Assembly: GCF_000401215.1 (NCBI RefSeq)
Contig: NZ_ASRV01000150.1
Coordinates: 1 to 64,000, forward strand
Source of the DNA: Clostridium sartagoforme AAU1
GTDB lineage: Bacteria; Bacillota; Clostridia; Clostridiales; Clostridiaceae
Direction: 5' to 3'
Length of the DNA stretch: 64,000 bases
The notes beneath the pieces are model-generated. The model had not been told where the DNA came from and searched no databases. It saw only the letters and a program-made list of their open reading frames with translations. The number at the start of each line of letters is the position of its first letter. Within the stretch, counting starts at the first letter, position 1. Positions 45,093-53,093 of the stretch are shown here, in pieces. A program made the translations under genes and the position numbers.

Positions 45093-46036
45093 TTAATCCC
45101 TATCCCATCCTAGTAATTTTCTTTCTAATTCATCATAATCATAATCTCTTCCCTTAAAATTATTAAACTTTAATCTTTTACTATTATTACTTGTATAATC
45201 GCTATAGATATTTCCTTTTTTTGTATTTTTACTATTTCTACTTTTATATTTACTTATATACTCTTTTATTTCTATAGGTGTATTTATTCTATTTTTCCTC
45301 CAATCATTTAATACTTTCTCAACATATTCCAATGAATTTGCATTTCTCTTACCAGCCTCAACAATTGCTTGTACTAATAACTCACTACTAAACTCATTTT
45401 GAAGCTGTAATAACTTTTGTTCATTATATGAAGTATTATTCAAATTTAAATATGCTCTGCTAACTTCTAAAACCTTTATATCTACTACTCTATTGAAAAT
45501 ATCATCATCCTCATAATTAGATATATTTTTAGATTCATTTTTAGATATATTTTTAGAGTATGTATCTTTTACTGTATTCTCCATACTATCTTTTACCATA
45601 TCTTCTATAGTATCATTATTATTTTCTAAACCATATATATCAAGCTCTTCATCATATTCTTTATAGTATTTCTTATCGTATTCATCATAATAACTTCACC
45701 GTATCCCTTTCCATGTTTGAAATTCAGCCTTAATATACTTTCTTTATATCTAGTATTGGATTTATAAATCCATTGAATATAACCTTCTTCTTCAAGTTCT
45801 TTCATAATATTTTGCAACTTGCTCCTTCCAACATTAACTGCCTTTTCAATATATGAATAACTAAAATAACTTTCATTTTTAGATAAGTCTTTATATGATT
45901 CAGTAAAGTTAGTATTAAATATTATTGATGATATTACTAAAAATTTCTCTACTTTCTTTTCCTTAAATAAAATATCTCTAATTTGTTTATCAAACGCACT
46001 ATAATACATATATGAATTATTAAATTCACTGCTCAT
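45093..46036 (-). pseudogene. Frameshifted DnaD-domain replication protein
   Basis: Two frames that read as one gene. The first (46036 to about 45690) encodes a winged-helix start (MSSEFNNSYMYYSAFDKQIRD..., NVGRSKLQNIMKELEEEGYI). It loses sense after KGYGEV. The other frame opens exactly there (after a TGA at about 45700), reads YYDEYDKKYYKEYDEELDIYG and continues into the DnaD-type domain ALVQAIVEAGKRNANSLEYVEKVLNDWRKN, ending at 45093. The intact product would be about 310 residues, a replication initiator or helicase loader of the element. The frameshift lies near 45690. Confidence 0.7.
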
Positions 46037-46038
46037 AA

Positions 46039-46338
46039 TTATAACCCTACAATATTTCCAAGTGTATCCACCAAATTCTTAAATGTGTTTATTTGCATTT
46101 CAAAATTTTTTACTTTTGCCTCTAATTCCTTAATATATATCTCCTTTTCTATTGCTCCTATATCTGTCTGTATTCCTAAGTAGTTATTAACCTCAGTCTT
46201 ACTTATTTTCCATGACCTTCCCACTTTAATGCCTTTTAGCTTCTTTTCTCTTAATAATTGTCTTGCATGAGCTGTAGTTATTCCTGCCTTAAGTGCAAAT
46301 TCCTCCACTGAATAAACCTCTGTAGTTTTTATACTCAT
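46039..46338 (-). CDS. Excisionase-like helix-turn-helix protein
   Basis: 99-residue protein with an HTH_17/excisionase domain, VYSVEEFALKAGITTAHARQLLREKKLKGIKVGRSWKISKTEVNNYL, then a coiled coil (about 60-95). It could act as the directionality factor of the integrase at 47158 or as a regulator. Its start overlaps the XRE gene upstream by 4 bp. Confidence 0.75.
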   Translation of the reverse strand: MSIKTTEVYSVEEFALKAGITTAHARQLLREKKLKGIKVGRSWKISKTEVNNYLGIQTDIGAIEKEIYIKELEAKVKNFEMQINTFKNLVDTLGNIVGL

Positions 46339-46538
46339 CTATTTTCCTCCTTTATCTCACTAAAAAATAACTCTTGTATTGAAACATTTAATATCTTAGC
46401 TATCTTTATCATTAAATTTCTTCTTATATCCACCTTGCCCAATTCAATTAATCTTAAATACTGAGTAGTTATTCCTAACTCATCTGCTAATTCTTTTTGT
46501 TTAATATTCCTTTTAATTCTTTCTAATTTAATGTTCAT
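46335..46538 (-). CDS. XRE-family regulator (Cro-like)
   Basis: 67-residue helix-turn-helix protein: LERIKRNIKQKELADELGITTQYLRLIELGKVDIRRNLMIKIAKIL. It heads the leftward transcript (XRE, excisionase, DnaD gene) and faces the rightward repressor gene across a 135-bp control region with palindromic operators, like a phage cro/repressor switch. Confidence 0.85.
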   Translation of the reverse strand: MNIKLERIKRNIKQKELADELGITTQYLRLIELGKVDIRRNLMIKIAKILNVSIQELFFSEIKEENR

Positions 46539-46560
46539 AACATATTCACTTCCTTTATAA

Positions 46561-46602
46561 AATATTCATTAACGAATATTTTAATATTCATTAATGAATA
46601 TG
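46561..46602. promoter_or_regulatory. Tandem palindromic operators of the divergent switch
   Basis: AATATTCATTAACGAATATT (46561-46580) and AATATTCATTAATGAATAT (46583-46601) are near-identical palindromes with core ATTCATTAAYGAAT. Further half-sites GTGAATATT and CTGAATATT occur at about 46614 and 46633. All lie between the two XRE genes. Confidence 0.75.
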
Positions 46603-46673
46603 TCAATGTTTTAGTGAATATTATTTGCATTTCTGAATATTTTTGTTATTATTTTATTAAGGAGAGTGGTTTT

Positions 46674-47138
46674 ATGAAATTTTCAATTTACTCAAATTTA
46701 GGTTCAGAAATAAAAAAACTAAGAAAATCTAAGAATATTAGCCAAAAAAAAATGGCTGAGTTACTTGAAATACCTTATTCAACATACTCAAATTATGAGA
46801 ATGATAATAGAACCCCTGACGAAGAAACTCTAAATAGAATTTCTTTAGCTTTAGGCATTACAGGAGAAGAATTACTGCAAAATGTTATGTACTCTAAGAT
46901 TGGTAAAAACCTTTTTAAAGTAGATTCACCCAAGAATAAAGTAAATATGTTTGAACTTAATAAACTAGAAAAATCTAGCATTAAAAATATAAATATTCCT
47001 CAACCAAATCAATATTATTTCCTTGAAAAATATTTTAATGTTGATACTAGTTTACTAACTGATTCACAAATTGACGAACTAATTAATTCAATTCACTTTA
47101 CTATTAAACTTAAACTTTCTGAATTTAATATTAAATAA
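46674..47138 (+). CDS. XRE-family repressor of the element
   Basis: 154-residue regulator with an N-terminal HTH (LGSEIKKLRKSKNISQKKMAELLEIPYSTYSNYENDNRTPDEETLNRISLALG, about 8-65) and a C-terminal domain of unknown type without a recognisable LexA-like peptidase. ATG 46674 follows AAGGAGAG; the upstream extension lies in the operator region and is rejected. It directly precedes the integrase gene and probably represses the leftward operon. Confidence 0.85.
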   Translation: MKFSIYSNLGSEIKKLRKSKNISQKKMAELLEIPYSTYSNYENDNRTPDEETLNRISLALGITGEELLQNVMYSKIGKNLFKVDSPKNKVNMFELNKLEKSSIKNINIPQPNQYYFLEKYFNVDTSLLTDSQIDELINSIHFTIKLKLSEFNIK

Positions 47139-47157
47139 ACTCATTTAAAAGGATGTT

Positions 47158-48270
47158 ATGGTATTTATGGCAAGTTTTACTCAACTATCAAAAGGAAATT
47201 GGCAAGTAGTAATCTCTCTAGGTTATGATGATACTGGTAAGCGTACTAGATTGAAAAAACAAGGCTTTAAAACAAAGAAGGAAGCAGAAGTTTTTGTTAC
47301 AGAAACATTAAACAGAAAAAATAAAGGTTATGTAACACCAACTACTAATAATATCTTATTAAAAGATTTTATTTGGGAGTGGTTTAATAACTATAAATCT
47401 AATACTCTAGGAATTAATACTAAAAATAATTATCTTAGTAGAATAAACTATCATATTATTCCTAAGCTAGGTAATTTAAAATTAAGTGAAATAACAAACA
47501 TTACAATACAAAATTTTTATAATAGCTTAATTAACGAAAATAAACTTGCTCCTGCAAGTGTTAAAAAGATAATTGAAACCTTAAATAACTGCTTTAAATA
47601 TGCTAAGAAAAACAAACTTATTTATAATATTCCTACTGATATAGAAAAAATCAAATTAGAAAAACCTAAAATAGATTATTGGAATAAAAATGATGTTGAT
47701 TTTTTCTTAAATGAAATTCAAGATACTTATTTATATACTCCTGTACTTATTTCCTTACTTACAGGGTTAAGAATCGGCGAGCTTTGTGGACTTAGATGGT
47801 CTGATGTAGATTTTAATAACGCTTTTATTACTGTTAATAATCAAGTAATTCAGGATAAGATTAATAAAAAATTGCTTTTATCCGACGTTTTAAAGACTTC
47901 TACAAGCCATAGAAACATTTCTATACCTAATGTGTTAATAAAACATCTAAAAGAGCTTAGAGAAGCTGATATCGACTCTATAAATGGATTTATAATAAAA
48001 GATAGGAATAATTGTATGGCTAATCCTAGAAATGTTTCAATGGAATTTACTAAAAAAGTATCTAAATATAAAAACCTTAAACAAATATCTTTTCATTCAT
48101 TAAGACATACTCATGCTACATTACTAATTTTCAATGGAGAAAATATAAAGGTAGTAAGTGATAGATTAGGACATAAGGATATTTCGGTAACTTTAAATAC
48201 CTATACTCATGTCATGGAAGATATGCAAAAAAATACAGCTAATCTTTTGGATTCCTTGTTTAAATTCTAA
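47158..48270 (+). CDS. int: Tyrosine-type site-specific integrase
   Basis: Catalyses insertion and excision at the tRNA-Arg att core. The 370 residues hold an N-terminal arm-binding domain (about 5-60), a core-binding domain (about 65-165) and a catalytic domain with R205 (TGLRIGEL), H313-x-x-R316 (HSLRH), H339 (LGHKD) and nucleophile Y349 (LNTYTHV). All are intact, so it could be active. Start ATG 47158 after AAAAGGA; ATG 47167 is an alternative. It lies about 1.3 kb from the right end. Confidence 0.95.
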   Translation: MVFMASFTQLSKGNWQVVISLGYDDTGKRTRLKKQGFKTKKEAEVFVTETLNRKNKGYVTPTTNNILLKDFIWEWFNNYKSNTLGINTKNNYLSRINYHIIPKLGNLKLSEITNITIQNFYNSLINENKLAPASVKKIIETLNNCFKYAKKNKLIYNIPTDIEKIKLEKPKIDYWNKNDVDFFLNEIQDTYLYTPVLISLLTGLRIGELCGLRWSDVDFNNAFITVNNQVIQDKINKKLLLSDVLKTSTSHRNISIPNVLIKHLKELREADIDSINGFIIKDRNNCMANPRNVSMEFTKKVSKYKNLKQISFHSLRHTHATLLIFNGENIKVVSDRLGHKDISVTLNTYTHVMEDMQKNTANLLDSLFKF

Positions 48271-48293
48271 TATGTATAGGAGCTGTTATTATT

Positions 48294-48949
48294 ATGGATT
48301 TAAAACTTAATATTATTAATTATTCTGATAATATTTCAATTAATGAGCTTAATGATTGCCTAATCCGTTTACCTCAAAAATATAAAGATTTAGATACTAA
48401 AGTAATTATATTTGATACTTTTTCTAGGTATATATTTCATAGTTTAAAACATTTAAATTTTATATATTTTTTGGAGGAATTATTGAATATGTACTAAACT
48501 ACTTTTATCCAACAGCTGAGCTAGGATGTTATAACATAGGTTCTAGAACAATCTATGTGTTTGAAAATAGAATATTAGAAATGTTAGAAAAAAAACTCTC
48601 TAACCTCCCCAATATGACTAACTATAATGAGTTTAAAGATTATCTTACTATTGAAAAAATAAACTTCTGTAAATTTAGTTGGTCAAAATATGTATTATTA
48701 GATTGTATTATTCATGAATTAACACATGCTATTCAACATAAAGAAAATAGAATTCCTAGTAGATTTAAATATCTAGTATCTAAGTGGAGTAACATATCTA
48801 TTGAATTTGAAGCTGTATCGAATTCTATTGATATATTTAATAAAAATCATGAAAGTTTTCTAAACATCTTAAAGGTTAATGGAATTAAAAGCTCCCACTC
48901 ACTATATCCATTAAATATAAGCTATAAGTTCAATATAAAAATAGGTTAA
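48294..48949 (+). pseudogene. Frameshifted metallopeptidase-like gene
   Basis: The first frame (48294-48497) gives MDLKLNIINYSDNISINELND... and goes out of frame at TTTTTT (48469-48474). The next frame reads GGIIEYVLNYFYPTAELGCYNIGSRTIYVFENRILEMLE and continues to 48949, including the zinc-peptidase motif HELTH in CIIHELTHAIQH. One base change in the T run would give a single product of about 218 residues. HExxH with EFEAVSNS resembles ImmA/IrrE-type or related small proteases, but the family is not certain. Confidence 0.6.
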
Positions 48950-48985
48950 TATTTTGCTTGTATGCAATAATATTAACCTATTTTG

Positions 48986-49453
48986 TTACTTTTTATATTT
49001 TTTAGTTTTATTTATATTCATATTTATTTGGATTCTCTCTAAAGTCATTTCCTCTAACTTATAATTTTCTTCATAGCTGAAGCTTATTCCATCTACAGTA
49101 TCTATTCCCTTATACTCTCCTTTAATATATTCTTCACCTAGACTCTCTTTTAAACAAGCATAGTAGTTTTTAGGAATCTTTAAATCTATGAATTGAGCAA
49201 TATCATTTTCTATTTCATATCTTTCATAATCTCTATTTCCCCAATACCAACGCTTAAAATCAGTAAAAGTATGTCTGCCTATTCTTTCATTCATAAATTG
49301 CTCTGCTAGCTTCATTCTATCAATATTATTTATAAAATTTATCTCTAATCCATTTTCTTTAACTATGTTACTAAACTTATATCCTAACCATTGCCCTATT
49401 GCTATTTTAAGACCTTTCTTATCTCTTTCATTTAAATAATCGAATAACTCCAT
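48986..49453 (-). CDS. Hypothetical protein of the element
   Basis: Not recognised. The 155-residue product is charged and cytosolic, with aromatic-rich stretches (IGQWLGYKF, FKRWYWGNRDYERYEIENDIAQF, KNYYACLKESLG) and a lysine-rich tail. ATG is preceded by AAGGAGA. It lies between the metallopeptidase-like gene and the right att site, convergent with the former, so it could be a late-acquired accessory gene. Confidence 0.65.
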   Translation of the reverse strand: MELFDYLNERDKKGLKIAIGQWLGYKFSNIVKENGLEINFINNIDRMKLAEQFMNERIGRHTFTDFKRWYWGNRDYERYEIENDIAQFIDLKIPKNYYACLKESLGEEYIKGEYKGIDTVDGISFSYEENYKLEEMTLERIQINMNINKTKKYKK

Positions 49454-49519
49454 AATACTATCTCCTTAACTAGATTTTTTCTTTAATTTTTATTTATAAA
49501 AAACCTGTTTAGGATTTAT

Positions 49520-49537
49520 GTCCCCTTTTTGTCCCTT
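49520..49537. promoter_or_regulatory. Candidate integrase arm-type site, right
   Basis: GTCCCCTTTTTGTCCCTT lies about 57 bp inside the right att core and matches the left-end sequence at 39943-39960 at 17 of 18 positions. Confidence 0.5.
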
Positions 49538-49550
49538 TTCACACAAACAA

Positions 49551-49581
49551 AAATGGCTTAACCCTTATGGTTAAGCCATTT
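49551..49581 (-). terminator. Element-supplied terminator for tRNA-Arg
   Basis: AAATGGCTTAACC and its complement form a 13-bp stem with loop CTTAT; the minus strand continues TTTTTGTTTG. It lies 12 bp beyond the tRNA 3' end inside the element, replacing the native terminator displaced to 39756-39795. Confidence 0.8.
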
Positions 49582-49593
49582 CTTAATATTACA

Positions 49594-49609
49594 TGGTATC
49601 CCCAACAGG
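49594..49609. repeat. Right attachment site (att core within tRNA-Arg)
   Basis: TGGTATCCCCAACAGG, the same 16 bp as at 39797-39812. It covers CCA, discriminator, the 3' acceptor strand and the start of the T stem. Confidence 0.9.
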
Positions 49610-49668
49610 GATCGAACCTGTATCTGTCCCTTAGGAGGGGACTGTTCTATCCATTGAACTATGGAGAC
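49594..49668 (-). tRNA. tRNA-Arg (anticodon CCT)
   Basis: 75 nt including CCA. Acceptor GTCTCCA/TGGGGAT with wobble pairs, D arm AGTTCAATGGATAGAAC, anticodon stem GTCCC/GGGAC with loop CTCCTAA, and T arm ACAGGTTCGATCCCTGT. It remains intact after integration because the element carries the 3' sequence. Confidence 0.95.
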
Positions 49669-49750
49669 ATAATCAACAAATAAATTGTATAATAACATTA
49701 ATTATATGTCAACATTATCCTACTACTATAATATACTCCATAGCCATTAT

Positions 49751-50563
49751 TTATTCTTTTACCTTTTTAACTATCACATTGTTTGGCTTCACAATAAACT
49801 CTATTGAAACATTCCTACTAATAGAATTCATTTTTATTTTTGTTACTATAAATACTTCATATATTTTCTCACATCCATCTAAAGTTTTTAATTCTTCTAT
49901 ATCTACTATTTCACATTTTTCAATATTGTATCTTATATTACTTCCATATAAAACACATAGTCTATTTTCTATATATGGATTTAGAAGATTAAGTATGATG
50001 CTTTCTTGCATAGTAATTTTACATTTCTTCTTTCTAATAAGAGAGTTTCTTCTTTCTTCTACCCACTTTTCTTCTTCATCTTCCTCAAGTTCATATTCAT
50101 CATAATCATCTATATATTTATAATTTTTTAATTTTCCCCAATTTTCAACCTTATAAAACTCCTCATATCTTGAATTAAATTTGATAAATATATCTGCTTC
50201 ATCTAAATTATTATGTTTTTTAATTAATTCTAAGTCGCCTTGTCTTATAGCTGTAATAGCTATAGGTAACTCTTCTCTAAAAATTTTATTTCTTATTTCT
50301 ATTTTATTCTTATCCCTTTCAATTCCATCTACATTCAAATATAAACATAAAACGTAATTGCTACCATTTTGAAACCATCTAGCAAATACCTCATCCCTCT
50401 TATTACTTATATTAGATTTATCATAATGCTTAGCTACTGTTACTAATATCTCGCCGGTTTCATCTGAATGAGTAACTGTATATTTACGTGGAATTATAGG
50501 CCCATCTTGTGATATTCCACTCTTGAAATCAACCTTCAGTTTCCCCTGGTTTCGCTTATTCAA
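49751..50563 (-). CDS. STAY-GREEN family protein (bacterial Mg-dechelatase homologue)
   Basis: 270 residues. The N-terminal half matches the plant STAY-GREEN domain: KLKVDF, PRKYTVTHSDETGEILVTVAKHYD, RDEVFARW, YLNVDG and FREELPIAITAIRQGD line up in order with the plant blocks PRxYTLTHCD, RDDVVAEW and FSKELPLVLKA. Plant and some bacterial homologues remove Mg from chlorophyll a; Clostridium makes no chlorophyll, so the natural substrate is unknown. After about residue 140 comes a highly acidic linker (DDYDEYELEEDEEEK) and a C-terminal region not seen in plants. I chose TTG 50563, after GAGGTG at ideal spacing. It lies next to tRNA-Arg, outside the element. Confidence 0.75.
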   Translation of the reverse strand: MNKRNQGKLKVDFKSGISQDGPIIPRKYTVTHSDETGEILVTVAKHYDKSNISNKRDEVFARWFQNGSNYVLCLYLNVDGIERDKNKIEIRNKIFREELPIAITAIRQGDLELIKKHNNLDEADIFIKFNSRYEEFYKVENWGKLKNYKYIDDYDEYELEEDEEEKWVEERRNSLIRKKKCKITMQESIILNLLNPYIENRLCVLYGSNIRYNIEKCEIVDIEELKTLDGCEKIYEVFIVTKIKMNSISRNVSIEFIVKPNNVIVKKVKE

Positions 50564-50612
50564 ACCTTTCACCTCTAAAATGCTTTTTATTACTTACTAT
50601 ATGCTTGCATGT

Positions 50613-50869
50613 TATATTTTGCGAAGCATTTTTCAATTCACAGTTCACAAGGCACAGTGCACAGTTGTTTTTATTTTTTTAGGTAACAGGGAACAAGCTC
50701 AATTATAGTCTGCTCCACTTAACTAAGTTTTTAATTTACCTCACCAATTATTTTTTACCAATAGCTTAATTCATTATTAATTTAAATTCTTAATATAAGT
50801 TGGCGAAGGTAAATAGACGGTGAAATAAGCATATCTATTTATCATAGCCCTTATATTCGCAATTTAAAA
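50613..50869. repeat. Dispersed repeat, short copy C
   Basis: A 257-bp copy of the 19726 and 23773 elements with TTTTGCGAA at the left and TTCGCAATTTAAAAC at the right, sharing the CAGTTCACAAGGCACAG and ACAGGGAACAAGCTCAATT modules but lacking the hairpin segment. The junction reads AAGCATATCTATTTATC, the empty form of the site filled in copy A. Confidence 0.8.
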
Positions 50870-50950
50870 CTTATATGCTTTTCTATATTCCAACTTTGTT
50901 ATATACTTTATTTATGGTATTTTAATAATTTTTGAAAGGATTTGATTTGC

Positions 50951-51676
50951 ATGCTTAGATCTATTGCTTGGTATGTAGTTTTCTTCATGGGTTTGCTACG
51001 TAGTATTCCTAGTATGATAAAAACTAAAAGATTTGATGAAAAAGATATGGCAGAAGAAAAGGAGCGTCTTACTTTTAAGGCAACCTCAGCTTGGGCTAAT
51101 AGCCTTTTAAAAGTTGCTGGAGTTCGTGTTAATGTTCATGGATTAGAAAACCTTCCTAAAGATCAAAATGTATTATTTATAGGAAATCATCAAGGAAATT
51201 TTGATATTCCAATATATATTAGTAAAATTCCTGTCCCTAAGGGATTTGTTTCTAAAATAGAAGTAAAAAAAATTCCTGGGGTCAGCACTTGGATGGAATA
51301 TATGCATTGTGTCTTTATGGATAGGAGTAATTTAAGAAAAGCTGGAGAAGCTATTATTCAAGGAGTTAAAGTTTTGAAGAATGGTCATTCATTAGTCATA
51401 TTCCCAGAGGGTACAAGGAGTAAGGGTGATAAAATGGGTGAATTTAAAGCTGGAAGTTTTAAATTAGCTACAAAATCTAAAGTTCCAATAGTACCTGTTA
51501 CAATGAGTGGATCTTATAAAATAATGGAGTCTAATAAACGTAAATGGATTATAAACCCTGCAAATGTAGATTTATATATTCATCCAGCTATAGAAACAGC
51601 TAATTTAACTAAAGAAGAGCAAGATATTTTACCTAAAAAGGTATATGAAATAGTTAAAAGTAAACTACCTAATTAG
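50951..51676 (+). CDS. plsC: 1-acyl-sn-glycerol-3-phosphate acyltransferase
   Basis: Acylates lysophosphatidate to phosphatidate in membrane lipid synthesis. The 241 residues have an N-terminal membrane segment (about 3-20), the catalytic NHQGNFD (H(x4)D type), FMDRSNLRKA and FPEGTRS for glycerol phosphate binding, and VPIVPVTMSGSY. ATG 50951 follows AAAGGA by 10-11 nt; a TTG three codons earlier is too close to that site. Confidence 0.92.
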   Translation: MLRSIAWYVVFFMGLLRSIPSMIKTKRFDEKDMAEEKERLTFKATSAWANSLLKVAGVRVNVHGLENLPKDQNVLFIGNHQGNFDIPIYISKIPVPKGFVSKIEVKKIPGVSTWMEYMHCVFMDRSNLRKAGEAIIQGVKVLKNGHSLVIFPEGTRSKGDKMGEFKAGSFKLATKSKVPIVPVTMSGSYKIMESNKRKWIINPANVDLYIHPAIETANLTKEEQDILPKKVYEIVKSKLPN

Positions 51677-51688
51677 AACTAAATTAGT

Positions 51689-51724
51689 AAAACAGATATG
51701 AAGCTATAATTCATATCTGTTTTA
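51689..51724. terminator. Bidirectional terminator, plsC / Fic-like gene
   Basis: AAAACAGATATGAA and its complement form a 14-bp stem with T runs on both strands, between convergent genes. Confidence 0.85.
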
Positions 51725-51750
51725 TTTTATTTTTTACTATTTAGATAATT

Positions 51751-52875
51751 TTACTCCTCAAAATTATCTACAATTGTGGATATATCATTTTTATAGTATT
51801 CATATCTTTTTCCTGATTTAGCAATCCTAAAAAAGCCTAGTGTAACTAAATAGTTTAAATCACTTCTAGCAGTTTCGTAAGATACATTTAGTTTATTTTT
51901 ATACTCATCAATGGTTACAACATTATTTTTTGAAGTTAAGACACTATTAATAAACTTCATACATCTTTCTTCTAACTTTACATCATTCTTTTCAATTAAT
52001 TCCTTCAATATTTTTTTCCCAAATTTATAATTTAACTCCATATTTAAAACTTCAATAGAATTTCTAAGTATATCTAAATAAAATTTAATAAAATAAGTTA
52101 TATCACCATTTGAAGATAAGCTGTTTTCAATAGCTGTATTGTATTTTTTTAATTTTTCTTTAATTAAAGGAGATATTGAACAATATTTTATAACTTCATA
52201 TCCATTCATCAATAGATATTTATATGTTAAAAGCTCTGAAATTATGGCATTATGTTTTATAAAAGGATTATTGATTATTACATACAGATGTATGACTGTA
52301 GCCTTTATTAAAATACTCTTTTCTTCATATTTATTTATTAAAAGCAATAAATTTTCTATATTATGTCCATCTTCTACAATTCTACTAATACTATATATAT
52401 TTTTACTATTTACCTTATTGATTTTATCAGATTCTAAATCTTCCATTTCAATTATGTTATATAAATTACACAGAAAATCTTCATCAATAATATTACTATT
52501 ATTAATAATATTTCTTATACCATTAATTTTCTTCTCTGATGTCTCTATACCATTTAAAGCAAGCAACTGAGATATTTCTAAACTTTCTGCTGATTTGTTT
52601 AGGTTATCCTTTATCTTTGAAGATATGTAATTAAATACTCCCAAATTATTAGCTTCATTAACAAATTCAATATTACTATCTATACCTTCTGTATTATTAA
52701 ACCAATAATCAGTTATCGGCTTAAAGTCACAATTATTTTTTTTAGATAACTTTAACCTTCCTCCTTGAATTGTTTCCCATATTTTTTCCAATTCTTCTTT
52801 TTCAAATATCCTTCTTGAAATTTGTTTTTTACTAAAATATAAACTGTTAAAATCTTGCATAAGTTGATTGTCCAT
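51751..52875 (-). CDS. Fic-fold protein with degenerate active site plus winged helix
   Basis: 374 residues. The order of segments follows Fic proteins: an N-terminal helical part, a core helix ILIKATVIHLYVIINNPF (183-206) and a C-terminal winged helix (DEYKNKLNVSYETARSDLNYLVTLGFFRI, about 320-355). Active Fic enzymes have HPFxxGNGR; here 203-211 reads NPFIKHNAI, losing the catalytic His and the Gly/Arg residues for ATP binding. It should be catalytically dead and may act as a DNA-binding regulator. ATG 52875 follows GTGAGG. Single gene. Confidence 0.65.
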   Translation of the reverse strand: MDNQLMQDFNSLYFSKKQISRRIFEKEELEKIWETIQGGRLKLSKKNNCDFKPITDYWFNNTEGIDSNIEFVNEANNLGVFNYISSKIKDNLNKSAESLEISQLLALNGIETSEKKINGIRNIINNSNIIDEDFLCNLYNIIEMEDLESDKINKVNSKNIYSISRIVEDGHNIENLLLLINKYEEKSILIKATVIHLYVIINNPFIKHNAIISELLTYKYLLMNGYEVIKYCSISPLIKEKLKKYNTAIENSLSSNGDITYFIKFYLDILRNSIEVLNMELNYKFGKKILKELIEKNDVKLEERCMKFINSVLTSKNNVVTIDEYKNKLNVSYETARSDLNYLVTLGFFRIAKSGKRYEYYKNDISTIVDNFEE

Positions 52876-53093
52876 AGCTATCCTCACTTTTATTACTACT
52901 TAAATACTATTATAATACTATTCTTATAACGAAAAATCTCTAGTTTAATTACTAATAATATACTACTATAATACTTTTTAATTATATATTAAAATACTTA
53001 TACTTATTTTTCAATAATATTATTAACAAAATAAAAAGGGGAGAGATATAACCCGCCCCATAATATGTAAATTTATCTATTCTCAATATTTGT

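Larger units (their letters stand above)
39797..49609. mobile_element. Integrated element in tRNA-Arg(CCT), about 9.8 kb
   Basis: Bounded by a 16-bp direct repeat of the tRNA 3' end. It contains, from right to left, a hypothetical gene, a frameshifted metallopeptidase-like gene, a tyrosine integrase, two divergent XRE regulators, an excisionase-like gene, a frameshifted DnaD-type gene, a mobC gene, a small frameshifted gene and the defence cargo. There is no relaxase, conjugation machinery or phage structural gene, so it is a small mobilisable element, satellite or decayed remnant. Confidence 0.88.

Noticed and set aside
39797-49609. Intact prophage or conjugative element
   Set aside because: No capsid, terminase, tail, lysis, relaxase or type IV secretion genes are present; three backbone genes are frameshifted.
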